Notes under the pieces: model-generated
The model's database searches: none
Seen by the model: the letters and a program-made list of their open reading frames with translations, nothing else
Told to the model about the DNA's origin: nothing
Shown: one piece after another, positions 50,859-59,995 of the stretch
Position numbering within the stretch: position 1 is the stretch's first letter
How the letters are laid out: each line of letters starts with the position of its first letter
Assembly (NCBI RefSeq): GCF_000478605.2
Contig: NZ_ASHX02000001.1
Location: forward strand, 1,596,384 to 1,660,383
Direction of reading: 5' to 3'
Origin: Streptomyces thermolilacinus SPC6
GTDB taxonomy: Bacteria > Actinomycetota > Actinomycetes > Streptomycetales > Streptomycetaceae
Length of the DNA stretch: 64,000 nucleotides
Program-made: the position numbers and the translations under genes

Positions 50859-51773
50859 TCAGGCCTGCTCGGCCTCGGCGGCGGGGGCCTCGGCAGCCGG
50901 GGCCTCGGCAGCCGGGGCCTCGGCAGCCGGGGCCTCGGCAGCCGGGGCCTCGGCAGCCGGGGCCTCGGCGGGCTTCTCGGCCTCGTCGGCCTTCTTCTCG
51001 CCCTCGAGGAGGTCGCGCTCCCACTCGGCGAGCGGCTCGCCGACGGCCTTGTCGCCCGGCTTGCTGTCGCCGGTCGCGACGCCGGAGCGGGCGATGAGGC
51101 CCTCGGCGACGGCGTCGGCGATCACGCGGGTGAGCAGGGTGACGGAGCGGATCGCGTCGTCGTTGCCCGGGATCTTGTAGTCGACCTCGTCCGGGTCGCA
51201 GTTGGTGTCGAGGATCGCGACGACCGGGATGTTGAGCTTGCGCGCCTCGCCGACGGCGATGTGCTCCTTCTTGGTGTCCACGATCCAGACGGCGCTGGGC
51301 ACCTTCTGCATGTCGCGGATACCACCGAGGGTCTTCTCCAGCTTGGCCTTCTCGCGCGAGAGGACCAGGAGCTCCTTCTTGGTGAGGCCGGAGGCGGCCA
51401 CGTCCTCGAAGTCGATGGCCTCAAGCTCCTTGAGGCGCTGGAGGCGCTTGTACACGGTGGAGAAGTTGGTGAGCATGCCGCCCAGCCAGCGCTGGTTGAC
51501 GTACGGCATGCCGACGCGGGTCGCCTGCTCGGCGATGGCCTCCTGCGCCTGCTTCTTCGTGCCGACGAACATGATGGAGCCGCCGTGCGCGACGGTCTCC
51601 TTGACGAACTCGTAGGCGCGGTCGATGTACGACAGCGACTGGAGCAGGTCGATGATGTAGATGCCGTTGCGCTCGGTGAAGATGAAGCGCTTCATCTTCG
51701 GGTTCCAGCGACGGGTCTGGTGACCGAAGTGGACGCCGCTCTCCAGCAGCTCCCGCATCGTGACGACGGCCAT
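50859..51773 (-). CDS. rpsB: 30S ribosomal protein S2
   Basis: Ribosomal protein S2 of the small subunit. The 304-residue protein has the full S2 body: [80 protein letters not shown], and [20 protein letters not shown]. It ends in an Ala/Glu/Pro tail made of repeats of AEAPA (from about residue 266), encoded by a 15-base DNA repeat. The core S2 is about 255 residues, so the tail is an addition typical of Streptomyces but variable in length. ATG 51773 follows AAGGAGATACGGCC. Confidence 0.97.
   Translation of the reverse strand: MAVVTMRELLESGVHFGHQTRRWNPKMKRFIFTERNGIYIIDLLQSLSYIDRAYEFVKETVAHGGSIMFVGTKKQAQEAIAEQATRVGMPYVNQRWLGGMLTNFSTVYKRLQRLKELEAIDFEDVAASGLTKKELLVLSREKAKLEKTLGGIRDMQKVPSAVWIVDTKKEHIAVGEARKLNIPVVAILDTNCDPDEVDYKIPGNDDAIRSVTLLTRVIADAVAEGLIARSGVATGDSKPGDKAVGEPLAEWERDLLEGEKKADEAEKPAEAPAAEAPAAEAPAAEAPAAEAPAAEAPAAEAEQA
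50881..50970. repeat. 15-base tandem repeat coding the S2 tail
   Basis: The unit GCCGGGGCCTCGGCA (plus strand) occurs five times at 50896-50970, with a first, one-mismatch copy at 50881-50895. It codes for AEAPA repeats. Its multiple-of-three unit keeps the frame when copies are gained or lost. Confidence 0.95.
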
Positions 51774-51915
51774 GGCCGTATCTCCTTGGTTTGTCGGTTG
51801 TTTCCTGACGCCCCGGCGCGCTGCTGCCACGAATGGACCGAGGAGCGCTGCCACGGCCGGTGAGGGCGGTGGCGGGGCGTGCGAAGTCGACCCGGTGGCC
51901 CGGGTCGCCGTAAGA

Positions 51916-51946
51916 AGTGTACGGGACCTGGGCACCAGCGGGTGAC
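51916..51946 (-). promoter_or_regulatory. Possible rpsB promoter
   Basis: On the minus strand TACACT (51921-51916) is a fair -10 hexamer. The best -35 candidate, GTCACC (51946-51941), is weak and 19 bases away. It lies about 145 bases before rpsB, leaving a long leader that could hold S2 autoregulation. Confidence 0.3.
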
Positions 51947-52029
51947 GGCGCTGTCCACAAGCTCCGCCGCCGTCCACAGATCAGGGACGTGATCCACCCG
52001 GGCGGGCGGTTCAACGGCACAGTGCGTAC

Positions 52030-52626
52030 ATGAACCGACGCTTTCCGTACGCCACCACCCTGGCGCTCCTGTTGCTGGTGGCCGCCCTGGCGTACCCGGC
52101 CGCCACCGCACCCGCGCGCCTCGGCGCGGCGAACGCCGCCTCGGCCCCGTCGCCGCCCGCGCCGCACAGCGGGCTGCCGGTTGCGGGCGCGGTGTGGCCA
52201 CTGGGGCCACCGAGGGCGGTGGTGGTACGGGGCTGGGAGCCGCCCGTGTCGGCGTACGGGCGCGGGCACCGGGGCGTGGACCTGGCGGCGCCGCCGGGCA
52301 CGCGGGTGCGGGCCGCGGCGGGCGGGCGGGTGTCGTTCGCCGGGGCGGTGGCGGGGCGGGGCGTCCTGGTGGTGACGCTGGCGGCACCCCCGGGAGCGGT
52401 GCCGCTGAGGGTCACGTACGAGCCGGTGCGGGCGGCGGTGGAGGCCGGGACGGTGGTGGCGTCGGGGCAGGTGGTCGCGGTGACGGCCCCCGACGCGGCG
52501 TCGCACTGCGCGGGTACCTGCCTGCACTGGGGCCTGAGGCGCGGCGACACCTACCTGGACCCGCTGTCACTGCTGCCACGCCACCTCCGGCTGCGCCCGC
52601 CCTCCCGCCTGCTGCCCGTCCGGTGA
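52030..52626 (+). CDS. Secreted M23-family peptidase-like protein
   Basis: This 198-residue exported protein has a signal or anchor helix (LALLLLVAALAYPAATAPA) and a single LytM/M23 domain (about residues 70-185). Zinc ligands appear as His80 and Asp84 in GHRGVDLAAPPG and His166 in CLHWGLRRGD. The catalytic-side HxH motif reads C-L-H, so the first histidine is Cys164. That makes true endopeptidase activity doubtful; a binding or regulatory role in cell-wall metabolism is possible. ATG 52030 lies opposite the rpsB promoter region. The position next to rpsB fits the known Streptomyces gene order. Confidence 0.88.
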   Translation: MNRRFPYATTLALLLLVAALAYPAATAPARLGAANAASAPSPPAPHSGLPVAGAVWPLGPPRAVVVRGWEPPVSAYGRGHRGVDLAAPPGTRVRAAAGGRVSFAGAVAGRGVLVVTLAAPPGAVPLRVTYEPVRAAVEAGTVVASGQVVAVTAPDAASHCAGTCLHWGLRRGDTYLDPLSLLPRHLRLRPPSRLLPVR

Positions 52627-52695
52627 GGCCCGGGGGCGGGAGGAGCGGCCGGGCCCGCCACAGGGGCGGGCGGGGGGTTGGTCGGCCGGGTGGGC

Positions 52696-53289
52696 TCAGG
52701 GGTGGGTGACGCCGCGCAGGGCGACGGCGACGGCCGTGTCGGCGATGGCGCCCGGGTCCTCGGCGGCGCCGAGTTCGATACGGCGGACGGCCGCGTCGAC
52801 GACACCCTGGAGCAGCATCGCGGCGAGCCGGGGCTCGGGCTGGCCGAGGTCGGCGAGCGCCTCCACGATGATCGCGACGAGGCCGCCGTGCGCGGCGCGG
52901 ATCTTCTCGCGGGCGCCGTCGTCCAGTTCGCTGGCGGAGATGGCGACGACGGCGCGGTGCCGCCGGTCGCCGACGAGCTCCAGCTGACGGCGTACGTACG
53001 CCTCGACCTTCGCCTCGGGCGTGGCCGCCCGGTCCATGGCGGCCTCGACCTCCGCCGCCCAGACGGGGAAGTCCACCGCGCACAGCTCCTCGACCACGGC
53101 GGCGCGGGAGCGGAAGTACTCGTACACCGACGACCGGGCGAGGCCGGTGCGTTCGGCGAGGGCGGGGAAGGTCAGCGCCTCCGTGCCGCCCTCGGACAGC
53201 AGGGAGCGCGCCGCATCCAGCAGGGCGGCGCGCTGCATCGTCCGGTGCTCGGCCACGGAGGCCGCTCGAATCCTTGGCACGGGTCCCAC
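52696..53289 (-). CDS. TetR-family transcriptional regulator
   Basis: The 197-residue regulator has an N-terminal helix-turn-helix at about residues 20-65 (AALLDAARSLLSEGGTEALT, FPALAERTGLARSSVYEYFR). The C-terminal ligand domain is helical (VEAYVRRQLELVGDRRHRAV, AAMLLQGVVDAAVRRIELGA). Start GTG 53289; a second GTG two codons later is equally plausible. It stands alone between the M23-like gene and whiG. Its target and ligand are unknown. No operator palindrome stands out in the short upstream gap. Confidence 0.9.
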   Translation of the reverse strand: MGPVPRIRAASVAEHRTMQRAALLDAARSLLSEGGTEALTFPALAERTGLARSSVYEYFRSRAAVVEELCAVDFPVWAAEVEAAMDRAATPEAKVEAYVRRQLELVGDRRHRAVVAISASELDDGAREKIRAAHGGLVAIIVEALADLGQPEPRLAAMLLQGVVDAAVRRIELGAAEDPGAIADTAVAVALRGVTHP

Positions 53290-53328
53290 TGTACGGCCGC
53301 CCGTTCGACCTCGGGGGGCCGTCCCCGG

Positions 53329-54171
53329 TCAGCGTCCGACATCCGCCAGCTTCGCCCTGAGCTGGAGGACGGACTTGGTGTGGATCTGGCTGACGCGGCT
53401 CTCCGTGACGCCCAGGACGTTGCCGATCTCGGCGAGGGTGAGGCCCTCGTAGTAGTAGAGCGTGACGACTGTCTTCTCCCGCTCGGGCAGCGTGTTGATG
53501 GCGCGGGCGAGCAGCCGCCGCAGCTCGCGGCCCTCGGCGACCTCCACAGGGTCGTCGGCCGCGGTGTCCTCCAGGGTGTCCATGAGGCTGAGGCGGTCGC
53601 CGCTCTCCCCGCCGACGTGCAGCAGTTCCTCCAGGGCGACGACGTTGGCGAGGGACAGCTGGCTGAAAACCGCGTGGAGGTCCTCGACGGGGATGCCCAT
53701 CTCGGCGGCGACCTCGCTTTCGGAGGGCGTGCGCCGCAACTGCGCCTCCAGCGTGGCGTAGGCGCGCTCCACGGCCCTGGCCTTCTGGCGGACGGAGCGG
53801 GGAATCCAGTCCAGGGCTCGCAGCTCGTCGATCATGGCGCCGCGGATGCGAGTGATCGCGTACGTCTCGAACTTGATCGACCGGTCGATGTCGAACTTCT
53901 CGATCGCGTCGATCAGGCCGAAGACCCCGGAGGAGAGGAAGTCGGCCTGTTCGACGTTGGACGGCAGGCCGACGCTGACCCGGCCCGCCACGTACTTCAC
54001 GAGGGGCGAGTAGTGCAGGATCAGCTGTTCCCGCAGCCGCTCGTCGCCCGTGTCCTTGTACGACCGCCACAGCTCGTCCAGCGACGAGGGTGCGGCCGGC
54101 CGCACGCTGACCCGGGGGGCAGCGGGCGGCGGAACCGCAGCGCGGTCGGACCCGGAGGTGTGCTGGGGCAT
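53329..54171 (-). CDS. whiG: RNA polymerase sigma factor WhiG (FliA-type, sporulation)
   Basis: WhiG is the alternative sigma factor that starts sporulation of aerial hyphae in Streptomyces. The 280-residue protein begins [18 protein letters not shown]. Region 2 contains [40 protein letters not shown] and [20 protein letters not shown] with LDWIPRSVR. Region 3 contains [20 protein letters not shown]. Region 4 contains [20 protein letters not shown] and [23 protein letters not shown] 54171 matches the known 280-residue form; the longer frame upstream is not supported. Anti-sigma control by RsiG is known from other species and not visible here. Confidence 0.96.
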   Translation of the reverse strand: MPQHTSGSDRAAVPPPAAPRVSVRPAAPSSLDELWRSYKDTGDERLREQLILHYSPLVKYVAGRVSVGLPSNVEQADFLSSGVFGLIDAIEKFDIDRSIKFETYAITRIRGAMIDELRALDWIPRSVRQKARAVERAYATLEAQLRRTPSESEVAAEMGIPVEDLHAVFSQLSLANVVALEELLHVGGESGDRLSLMDTLEDTAADDPVEVAEGRELRRLLARAINTLPEREKTVVTLYYYEGLTLAEIGNVLGVTESRVSQIHTKSVLQLRAKLADVGR

Positions 54172-54403
54172 GCGTCGCCTTGAGCCGTTCTGCCGTCGTG
54201 AGCGGGGATGAATCGGGGGTAGCGGTGAGCGTAGCGTGACTGGGCCGTTGCGGTGAGCGAAGGTGAGGGGATCGTCCGTAGGCGGGTTCACGCCATCGGC
54301 CGCATCTTCGAATGGGGGCAGCGGTTCGCCTGCGGGCGCCTCCGCCGCCCCCGGGGGAGCGAAGCGGGTCATCGGGTTCACCTTTTCACCCGATTGCTCC
54401 AGG

Positions 54404-55567
54404 TCAAGGACCGCCTCGCCGGGTGTTCGGGTGGCGTCCCGCCAAGGTGGTCAACCGCCAGCCGTCGCCCTGCCGTTCGACGTGTCCGAGGGAGTGCAGC
54501 TCGTACAGTCGGCCGAGCGCGTCGTCAACGCCCGTCCCGGCGTTCGCCGCGACGTCGGACACGCTCGCGCTCCGGCCGGGCGGCGGGAGCGCGTCGAGCA
54601 CCCGTGCGGTGACGGGGTCGAGCAGGTCCCTCGGGACGACGGGACCGCGCCGGTCGGGGGCCAGCTCCCCGATGTCGCCCACCAGTTCGGCGATCTCGTC
54701 GGCGTCGGTGACCAGGACGGCGCCGCCGCGCAACAGTTCATGGACACCGGCGGAGTACTTGCTGGTCGCGGCGCCGGGCACCCCTATCGTGTGACGGCCG
54801 AGCCGTTGCGCGTCGCGCGCCGTGGCGAGCGCGCCGCTGCGGTACGCGGCCTCGACCACCACGGTGCCCCGGGTGAGGGCGGCGATGACGCGGTTGCGCA
54901 GCAGGAACCGTCCCGGCGTGGGATGGTCGCCGGGCGGCAACTCCCCCACCACCAGGCCCTGCTGGGCGATGCGCCCGATCAGCTGGGCGTGGCCGCGCGG
55001 GTAGGCGACGTCGACACCGCAGGCGAGCACGGCGACCGTGGCGCCTTCCGCGCCGAGGGCGCCCCGGTGTGCGGCGCCGTCCACCCCGAACGCCGCGCCG
55101 GAGACGACGACCCAGCCCCGCTCGGCGAGCCCTCCGCCGAGCAGGGCCGCCATGTGCGCCCCGTAGGACGTGCAGGCGCGGGAGCCGACGACGGCGACGG
55201 AACGCAGCGCCCACCGCCGCAGGTCGGCGAGGCCCCGCACCCACAGGCCCACGGGTCTCGCGTCCCCGAGGTCGTCGAGCTGGCTGGGCCACTCGGCGTC
55301 ACCGGGGACGAGGAACCGCCCGCCGAGCGCCCCGATCGCCTCCAGGTCCTGACGGGGCCTCACCCTGGCCACCCGCGTCAGATACCCCTGGAGGCGCCGC
55401 TCGCTCGCCCCGGTGAGCGCCCCTCGGCGGTACGGCTGCGCGCTGAGCCGCCGCAGCAGCTCCACCGCGCCCAGCTCGCGCAGCCACCGCCCCGCGAGTT
55501 CGTCCCCCGGCTCGATCACCCGGCACAGCGCCGCCCGCGCGACCCGCTCCTCCTCCGTCACCATCAT
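54404..55567 (-). CDS. dprA: DNA processing protein DprA
   Basis: DprA binds single-stranded DNA and loads RecA during natural transformation or other recombination. The 387-residue protein has an N-terminal SAM-like region ([19 protein letters not shown]), then the Rossmann-like DprA domain with [80 protein letters not shown] and a winged-helix C-terminus ([20 protein letters not shown]). ATG 55567 overlaps the stop of the small Pro/Ala-rich ORF by 4 bases (ATGA). A start one codon later is equally possible. Confidence 0.94.
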   Translation of the reverse strand: MMVTEEERVARAALCRVIEPGDELAGRWLRELGAVELLRRLSAQPYRRGALTGASERRLQGYLTRVARVRPRQDLEAIGALGGRFLVPGDAEWPSQLDDLGDARPVGLWVRGLADLRRWALRSVAVVGSRACTSYGAHMAALLGGGLAERGWVVVSGAAFGVDGAAHRGALGAEGATVAVLACGVDVAYPRGHAQLIGRIAQQGLVVGELPPGDHPTPGRFLLRNRVIAALTRGTVVVEAAYRSGALATARDAQRLGRHTIGVPGAATSKYSAGVHELLRGGAVLVTDADEIAELVGDIGELAPDRRGPVVPRDLLDPVTARVLDALPPPGRSASVSDVAANAGTGVDDALGRLYELHSLGHVERQGDGWRLTTLAGRHPNTRRGGP

Positions 55568-56001
55568 CCCGGCACCCCCGTACCCGTCACCCGAACCTCC
55601 CCCGGCACGCCCTCCACGTGCTGCCCCCGGCCCGCCGCCGACCACGGCCCCGGCGCACCCCGCGCCCATACGACCCGAGACCCAGCCGTCTCCCGTACCG
55701 CGTCGGCGCCACCGGCCCCGGCGTCCGACGCACCCGCGTCGCCGGGCCGCGGCGCGCCCATGTCCCGATGCGCCTCGGACCTGCGCTGCGGCGGCGCCGG
55801 TACGGAGTCCCGCCCACCCGCCGGCTCCCCACCCGCCTGGGCGTCCCGCCTTGACGGTGCGTGTTCTTCCGCGCGCCGCACCAGCGGCCCCGGCTCGGCA
55901 GGCGGCCCTGGCTCGGCGGTCGGCCGGAGCGCGGCGGTCGATACAGGGCCCGCGGGTGGACCGGGTGCCGGAGTCGGCGAGGGCTCGGGCAGGGGCGTCA
56001 C
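55564..56001 (-). CDS. Small Pro/Ala/Gly-rich ORF translationally coupled between comM and dprA
   Basis: This 145-residue predicted protein has no domain I recognise. It is rich in Pro, Ala, Gly, Glu and Arg (for example PEPSPTPAPGPPAGPV, EEHAPSRRDAQAGGEPAG, GDAGASDAGAGGADAV) and is probably disordered. What supports it is its geometry. Its GTG (56001) overlaps the comM stop as GTGA and its TGA overlaps the dprA start as ATGA, and it fills the 430-base gap completely. Third-position GC is roughly 80 percent by my reading, somewhat lower than the neighbours. It could be a real spacer or partner protein, or a chance open frame. Confidence 0.5.
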   Translation of the reverse strand: MTPLPEPSPTPAPGPPAGPVSTAALRPTAEPGPPAEPGPLVRRAEEHAPSRRDAQAGGEPAGGRDSVPAPPQRRSEAHRDMGAPRPGDAGASDAGAGGADAVRETAGSRVVWARGAPGPWSAAGRGQHVEGVPGEVRVTGTGVPG

Positions 56002-57599
56002 AGCGAGCCCCCGACCGGTACGCCTCGGGAGATGCCGGTGCGGAGCTCCAGGGCGAGGTTGACGTCGCCCGCGTCGGGGCGGCCCCGGCCTGCCAGGTCG
56101 GCGAGGGTCCAGGCGGTGCGAAGGACCCGGTCGAGGCCGCGGGCGGTGAGCAAACCGCGCTCGAGGTCGCGCTCGGCGGCTGCCAGGGCGCCGGGGGCCG
56201 GGTGCCAGCGGGTGCGCAGCTCATGGCCGGGCACCTCGGCGTTACGGGTCCACGGCGTGCCGATCAGCCGGGCGGCGGCGCGCTCCCTGGCGGCGTGGAC
56301 GCGGGCGGCGACGGCGGCGCTGGGCTCGCCGTTCGCGGCCAGCAGGTCGGCTCGGCTGACCGGCTCCACCTCGACGCGCAGGTCGACGCGGTCCAGCAGC
56401 GGCCCCGACAGGCGGGACTGGTAGCGGCGGATCACCGACGAGGGGCACTCGCAGCTGTCCCCCTGGGTGCTGTGCCGCCCGCACGGGCAAGGGTTCGCGG
56501 CGAGGACCATCAGGAACCGCGCCGGGAGCCGCACCACTCCGGCGGCGCGCGCCACGACCACCTGGCCGGACTCCAGCGGCTGCCGCAGCGCGTCCAGGGT
56601 TTTGCCCGAGAACTCCGGCGCCTCGTCCAAGAAGAGCACGCCACGGTGTGCCAACGAGACGGCGCCCGGGCGCGGCAGTCCGTTGCCGCCGCCGACCAGG
56701 GACTGCATCGTCGCCGAGTGGTGCGGCGCGCAGTACGGGGCCCGGCTCACCAGGGGCTTGCCCGGCGGGAGGATGCCGGCCACCGAGTGGACGGCGGTCA
56801 CCTCCAGCGACTCCCCGCGCGTCAGCGGCGGCAGCAGGCCGGGCAGCCGCTCGGCCAGCATGGTCTTGCCCGCGCCGGGCGGTCCCGACAGGAACAGATG
56901 GTGACCGCCCGCCGCGGCGACCTCCAGGGCGAGCCGGGCGGCCCGCTGTCCGGCGACGTCCGCCAGGTCGGGGCTGTCGCCCGGATCGCCGGCCAGTCCC
57001 GTGCCGGACCCGGCGCCGGGCACCACGAGCCCGGCCAGCATCGGGTCGGGCCTGCCCTCCTCGTCGGGCTCCTCCTCGGGCACGGGCGCGTCGGTGAGGA
57101 TCGCGACCAGCTGGCGCAGGCTCCGTACCCCGAGCACGGACACACCCGGCACCAGCGACGCCTCCCCCGCCGTCTGCTCGGGCACGACCACGTGCTCGTA
57201 CCCGGCCTCGGCGGCGGCCAGGACCGCGGGCAGCACGCCCCGCACCGGCCTGACACGGCCGTCGAGGCCCAGCTCCCCGATGAGGACGAGGTCGGCGATG
57301 GTCCGCGGGTCGATCAGCTCGGCCGCCGCCATCACCGCGCAAGCGACGGCCAAATCGAAACTGGAACCCGCCTTGGGCACGGACGCGGGGCTCAGCCCTA
57401 CCGTCAGCTTCTTCTGCGGCCACTCCGCCCCGGAGTTGACCATGGCGGCCCGCACCCGGTCGCGGCTCTCCGACAGGCTCTTGTCCGGCAGGCCGACCAG
57501 CGTGAACGCCGCGACGCCCGGCTCCAGGTCCGCTTGGACCTCCACCACCACGCCGTCAACACCGACCAGCGCCACCGAACACGTCCGGGCGAACCCCAT
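55998..57599 (-). CDS. comM: YifB/ComM-family Mg-chelatase-like AAA+ ATPase
   Basis: ComM is a hexameric helicase that promotes branch migration in transformation. The 533-residue protein has an N-terminal Lon-protease-like fold (VEVQADLEPGVAAFTLVGLP, DLVLIGELGLDGRVRPVRGV), then the AAA+ core with Walker A LSGPPGAGKTM, Walker B GVLFLDEAPEFSG, a Cys cluster CPCGRHSTQGDSCECP and arginine-finger region LSGPLLDRVDLRVEVEPV. A C-terminal helical bundle ends it. ATG 57599 overlaps the yraN stop by one base. Clustering with dprA and yraN is common in bacteria. Confidence 0.94.
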   Translation of the reverse strand: MGFARTCSVALVGVDGVVVEVQADLEPGVAAFTLVGLPDKSLSESRDRVRAAMVNSGAEWPQKKLTVGLSPASVPKAGSSFDLAVACAVMAAAELIDPRTIADLVLIGELGLDGRVRPVRGVLPAVLAAAEAGYEHVVVPEQTAGEASLVPGVSVLGVRSLRQLVAILTDAPVPEEEPDEEGRPDPMLAGLVVPGAGSGTGLAGDPGDSPDLADVAGQRAARLALEVAAAGGHHLFLSGPPGAGKTMLAERLPGLLPPLTRGESLEVTAVHSVAGILPPGKPLVSRAPYCAPHHSATMQSLVGGGNGLPRPGAVSLAHRGVLFLDEAPEFSGKTLDALRQPLESGQVVVARAAGVVRLPARFLMVLAANPCPCGRHSTQGDSCECPSSVIRRYQSRLSGPLLDRVDLRVEVEPVSRADLLAANGEPSAAVAARVHAARERAAARLIGTPWTRNAEVPGHELRTRWHPAPGALAAAERDLERGLLTARGLDRVLRTAWTLADLAGRGRPDAGDVNLALELRTGISRGVPVGGSL

Positions 57600-57961
57600 C
57601 AGGCCACCCCCCGCACATGCTGGACGACGGGCGCGCCCCGCCGGGGCAGCACCACACCGATCAGATCGATGCGGACGCCTCCCGGCGGTGGGCCGCCGTG
57701 CCGGTCGAGCCAGCACGCGGCGAGTCTCCTCAGCCGGTCCGCCTTGGCGGCCGTCACCGCGGCGAGCGGATGCTGGAAGTCGCCCGCTCGGCGGGTCTTC
57801 ACCTCGCAGACCACCACGGCGTCGCCGTCGCGGGCGACGATGTCGATCTCTCCGGCGCGCCCGCAGCGCCAGTTCCTGGCGAGGACGGACATGCCCGCCT
57901 CGCCGAGCCGGCGTACCGCCAGCCTCTCCCCGTACTGTCCGAGTGCCCCCGTGGCGTTCAT
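57599..57961 (-). CDS. yraN: YraN/UPF0102 family nuclease-like protein
   Basis: This 120-residue protein has a restriction-endonuclease-like fold. Motifs are [20 protein letters not shown], the PD-(D/E)XK core [20 protein letters not shown], and [20 protein letters not shown]. It is thought to act in DNA repair or processing, but the role is unproven. ATG 57961. Its stop overlaps the comM start (TGATG). It is followed upstream by a 117-base gap to the DUF2469 gene. Confidence 0.94.
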   Translation of the reverse strand: MNATGALGQYGERLAVRRLGEAGMSVLARNWRCGRAGEIDIVARDGDAVVVCEVKTRRAGDFQHPLAAVTAAKADRLRRLAACWLDRHGGPPPGGVRIDLIGVVLPRRGAPVVQHVRGVA

Positions 57962-58078
57962 CTCGGCACCACCTCCGGCACCGACTGTGCCGCCTCGGGC
58001 GCTCAGATGTGGATCTTGGTGGGCGGGCCGGTGGACAACTGGCCCACTGTGGAAAACCCGGTCACCCGTACGGGTGGA

Positions 58079-58387
58079 TCAGCTGCTCGGGAGCTCCAGA
58101 TCCGATTTGTTCAGCTCCTCGATGTTCACGTCCTTGAACGTGAGCACGCGTACCTGTTTGACGAAGCGGGCCGGCCGATACATGTCCCAGACCCACGCGT
58201 CCGCCATCGACACCTCGAAGAAGACCTCGCCGTGCACGGAGTGCACCTGCATCTCGTAGTCGTTCGTCAGGTAGAAGCGCCGCTCGGTCTCGATGACGTA
58301 TTTGAACAGCCCGACGACGTCGCGGTACTCCCGGTAGAGCTTCAGCTCCATCTCGGTTTCGTACTTCTCGAGGTCCTCGGCGCTCAT
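58079..58387 (-). CDS. DUF2469 conserved actinobacterial protein
   Basis: This is a 102-residue protein of an actinobacteria-specific family. Visible are SAEDLEKYETEMELKLYREY, RDVVGLFKYVIETERRFYLT, and VHSVHGEVFFEVSMADAWVW with DMYRPARFVKQVRVLTFKDV. The sequence is extremely conserved in Streptomyces and mycobacteria and lies near rplS and yraN in most of them, yet its function is unknown. ATG 58387 follows AGGGGAACATGCC. Confidence 0.95.
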   Translation of the reverse strand: MSAEDLEKYETEMELKLYREYRDVVGLFKYVIETERRFYLTNDYEMQVHSVHGEVFFEVSMADAWVWDMYRPARFVKQVRVLTFKDVNIEELNKSDLELPSS

Positions 58388-58430
58388 GGCATGTTCCCCT
58401 TCAGCCGTGCGTGCCCCCATTGTGCGCCAG

Positions 58431-59108
58431 TCATCCGTACCCCTGGACGATTTCCGGGGACAGTACGACCGGCGCGGGCGGCGGGCCCTCGTCGAGCAGC
58501 GTGCGCAGCAGCCCGGCGAGTCGTGTCGGGTACACCGTCTCACGGGCCGCCGACAGTTCGGCGGAGGTCCACCACCTCAGCCCCGCGACGCTGCGGGTCT
58601 CCAGTTCGGTGAGGCTGTCGCCCAGGACGGCGGTTGTGCGCCCGGTACGGGCCAGGAAGTACCACTCGTCCTGGTTCCAGCGGCGACCGGCGAACGGGAA
58701 CGAGCACATCCGCCGCCACAGCACCGGCCCCAGCTCGACGTCCGTGATCCCGGTCTCCTCCGCCAGCTCGCGCAGCGCGGCCTCCTCGCGGGTCTCGTCG
58801 CCCTCGACCCCGCCGCCCGGGGTGAACCACCAGGTCAGCGCGGGGTTGTCCGGCTCGTAGCCGTGCAGGAGGAGAATCCGGTCGTCGGGGTCGAGCAGCA
58901 CGACCCGCGCCACCCGCCGCACCTCGCCCGGCGGCAGCCCCCCGTACACCGAGTCCCCGGCCCCCTCGGGCGCCCCTGCGGCCGCCCCGGCCACCTCGTA
59001 CGGCGGCTCCTCGCCCGGCTCGTCCGGGCGCCGCTCCCCCGGCCCTCGTCCGGTTCCGTCCCTCACCTGCACCTCGGCACCTCCCACACCGCGCCCACCG
59101 TCAGTCAC
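58431..59108 (-). CDS. Nudix hydrolase
   Basis: This 225-residue hydrolase acts on a nucleoside diphosphate linked to another group. The Nudix box GGGVEGDETREEAALRELAE with ETGI fits GX5EX7REUXEEXGU. The core around it (RRVARVVLLDPDDRILLLHG, TWWFTPGG, RRWNQDEWYFLARTGRTTAV) is complete. The first 60 residues are Gly/Pro/Arg-rich and disordered. GTG 59108 overlaps the sipZ stop by 8 bases, implying coupling; ATG-like starts further inside would shorten only the disordered part. The substrate is not predictable. Confidence 0.9.
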   Translation of the reverse strand: MTDGGRGVGGAEVQVRDGTGRGPGERRPDEPGEEPPYEVAGAAAGAPEGAGDSVYGGLPPGEVRRVARVVLLDPDDRILLLHGYEPDNPALTWWFTPGGGVEGDETREEAALRELAEETGITDVELGPVLWRRMCSFPFAGRRWNQDEWYFLARTGRTTAVLGDSLTELETRSVAGLRWWTSAELSAARETVYPTRLAGLLRTLLDEGPPPAPVVLSPEIVQGYG

Positions 59109-59937
59109 GCGCCGCCGCTCCACCCGACGGCCGGGATCCGGCAGCCCCGGCCCCCGGTCCCGAAGCGCCCGGCCCCGAAGCGCCCGGCTTCGAAGCGCCC
59201 GGCCCGGACCGCGACCGCGACCCCAGCCGCGCCAGCGGGCCGTAGGCCGCGCCGGCCAGGACCAGTGCCGCGCCGGACGCCACGGCCCACGCCAGAGGCC
59301 GTACGGGCCCGGGCTCCGACACCCCGCCCGGCAGCGCGGCGAAGCCCCGCGGCCGGTCGATGACGGCGATCCCGTCCACCGGCCACACGACGGCGTCCAG
59401 CCGGGCCGTGACGGCGCTGCGGGGTACCGATCCCTTGCCCGCGTCCTGGAGGTGGACCCGCGAGTCCTGGGAGCTGGCGCGCTGGTCGCCGAGGAGGAAC
59501 AGGTGCCCGTCCGGCACCGTCGCGGTGAACTCGGTCGGCGACGCGGCCTCCTTGCCGCCCCAGCCCTGCGTGTTCAGGTACGGCTCGCGTACGGGCCGCC
59601 CGTTGACGGTGAGCCGTCCGTCCGCGTCGCAGCAGGCGATCTTGTCGCCGTCCACGCCGACGACCCGCTTGATCATGGGCATGTTGCCCCAGTCAGGGTC
59701 CGTGAAGACGACGATGTCGCCGCGCCTCACCTCGGAACCGTCGATCCGCTGGGCAAGTACGCGGTCGCCCGATGTGACCGTCGGGTGCATCGATTCGGTG
59801 GGCACCGTGTAGGGCCGGTACAGCACCGCTCCCCAGACGAAACCGCCGAGGAACAGCACACAGCCGACGGCCACGACCAGCCCCGACAGCACGCTGCCGA
59901 GCCGGCCGTGGCCGCCCGTACGCATCTTTCCGCCCAT
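59101..59937 (-). CDS. sipZ: Type I signal peptidase, fourth of four tandem copies
   Basis: This leader peptidase cleaves signal peptides of exported proteins at the outer face of the membrane. The 278-residue protein has an N-terminal anchor (SGLVVAVGCVLFLGGFVWG), the catalytic serine in VPTESMHPTVTSGDRVL, the catalytic lysine in MIKRVVGVDGDKIACCDAD, GHLFLLGDQRASSQDSR, and a second anchor (LAWAVASGAALVLAGAAYGP). The tail repeats GASGPGA. Order and anchors match sipZ of the Streptomyces sipWXYZ cluster. ATG 59937; the gap to sipY is 58 bases. Confidence 0.88.
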   Translation of the reverse strand: MGGKMRTGGHGRLGSVLSGLVVAVGCVLFLGGFVWGAVLYRPYTVPTESMHPTVTSGDRVLAQRIDGSEVRRGDIVVFTDPDWGNMPMIKRVVGVDGDKIACCDADGRLTVNGRPVREPYLNTQGWGGKEAASPTEFTATVPDGHLFLLGDQRASSQDSRVHLQDAGKGSVPRSAVTARLDAVVWPVDGIAVIDRPRGFAALPGGVSEPGPVRPLAWAVASGAALVLAGAAYGPLARLGSRSRSGPGASKPGASGPGASGPGAGAAGSRPSGGAAARD

Positions 59938-59995
59938 CCCAGCGCTCCCCGCTCAGGAGATCGAGTGCTCCGGGACGGCACCCTACCCGCGCCCG

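Noticed and set aside
54172-54381. Upstream extension of whiG to an earlier start
   Set aside because: The added residues are low-complexity, and the 280-residue form starting at 54171 matches the known WhiG N-terminus.
58031-58060. Two DnaA-box-like sequences (GTGGACAAC, TGTGGAAAA) next to the DUF2469 gene
   Set aside because: Two boxes without an AT-rich zone or dnaA/dnaN context do not make an origin; chance matches are likely.
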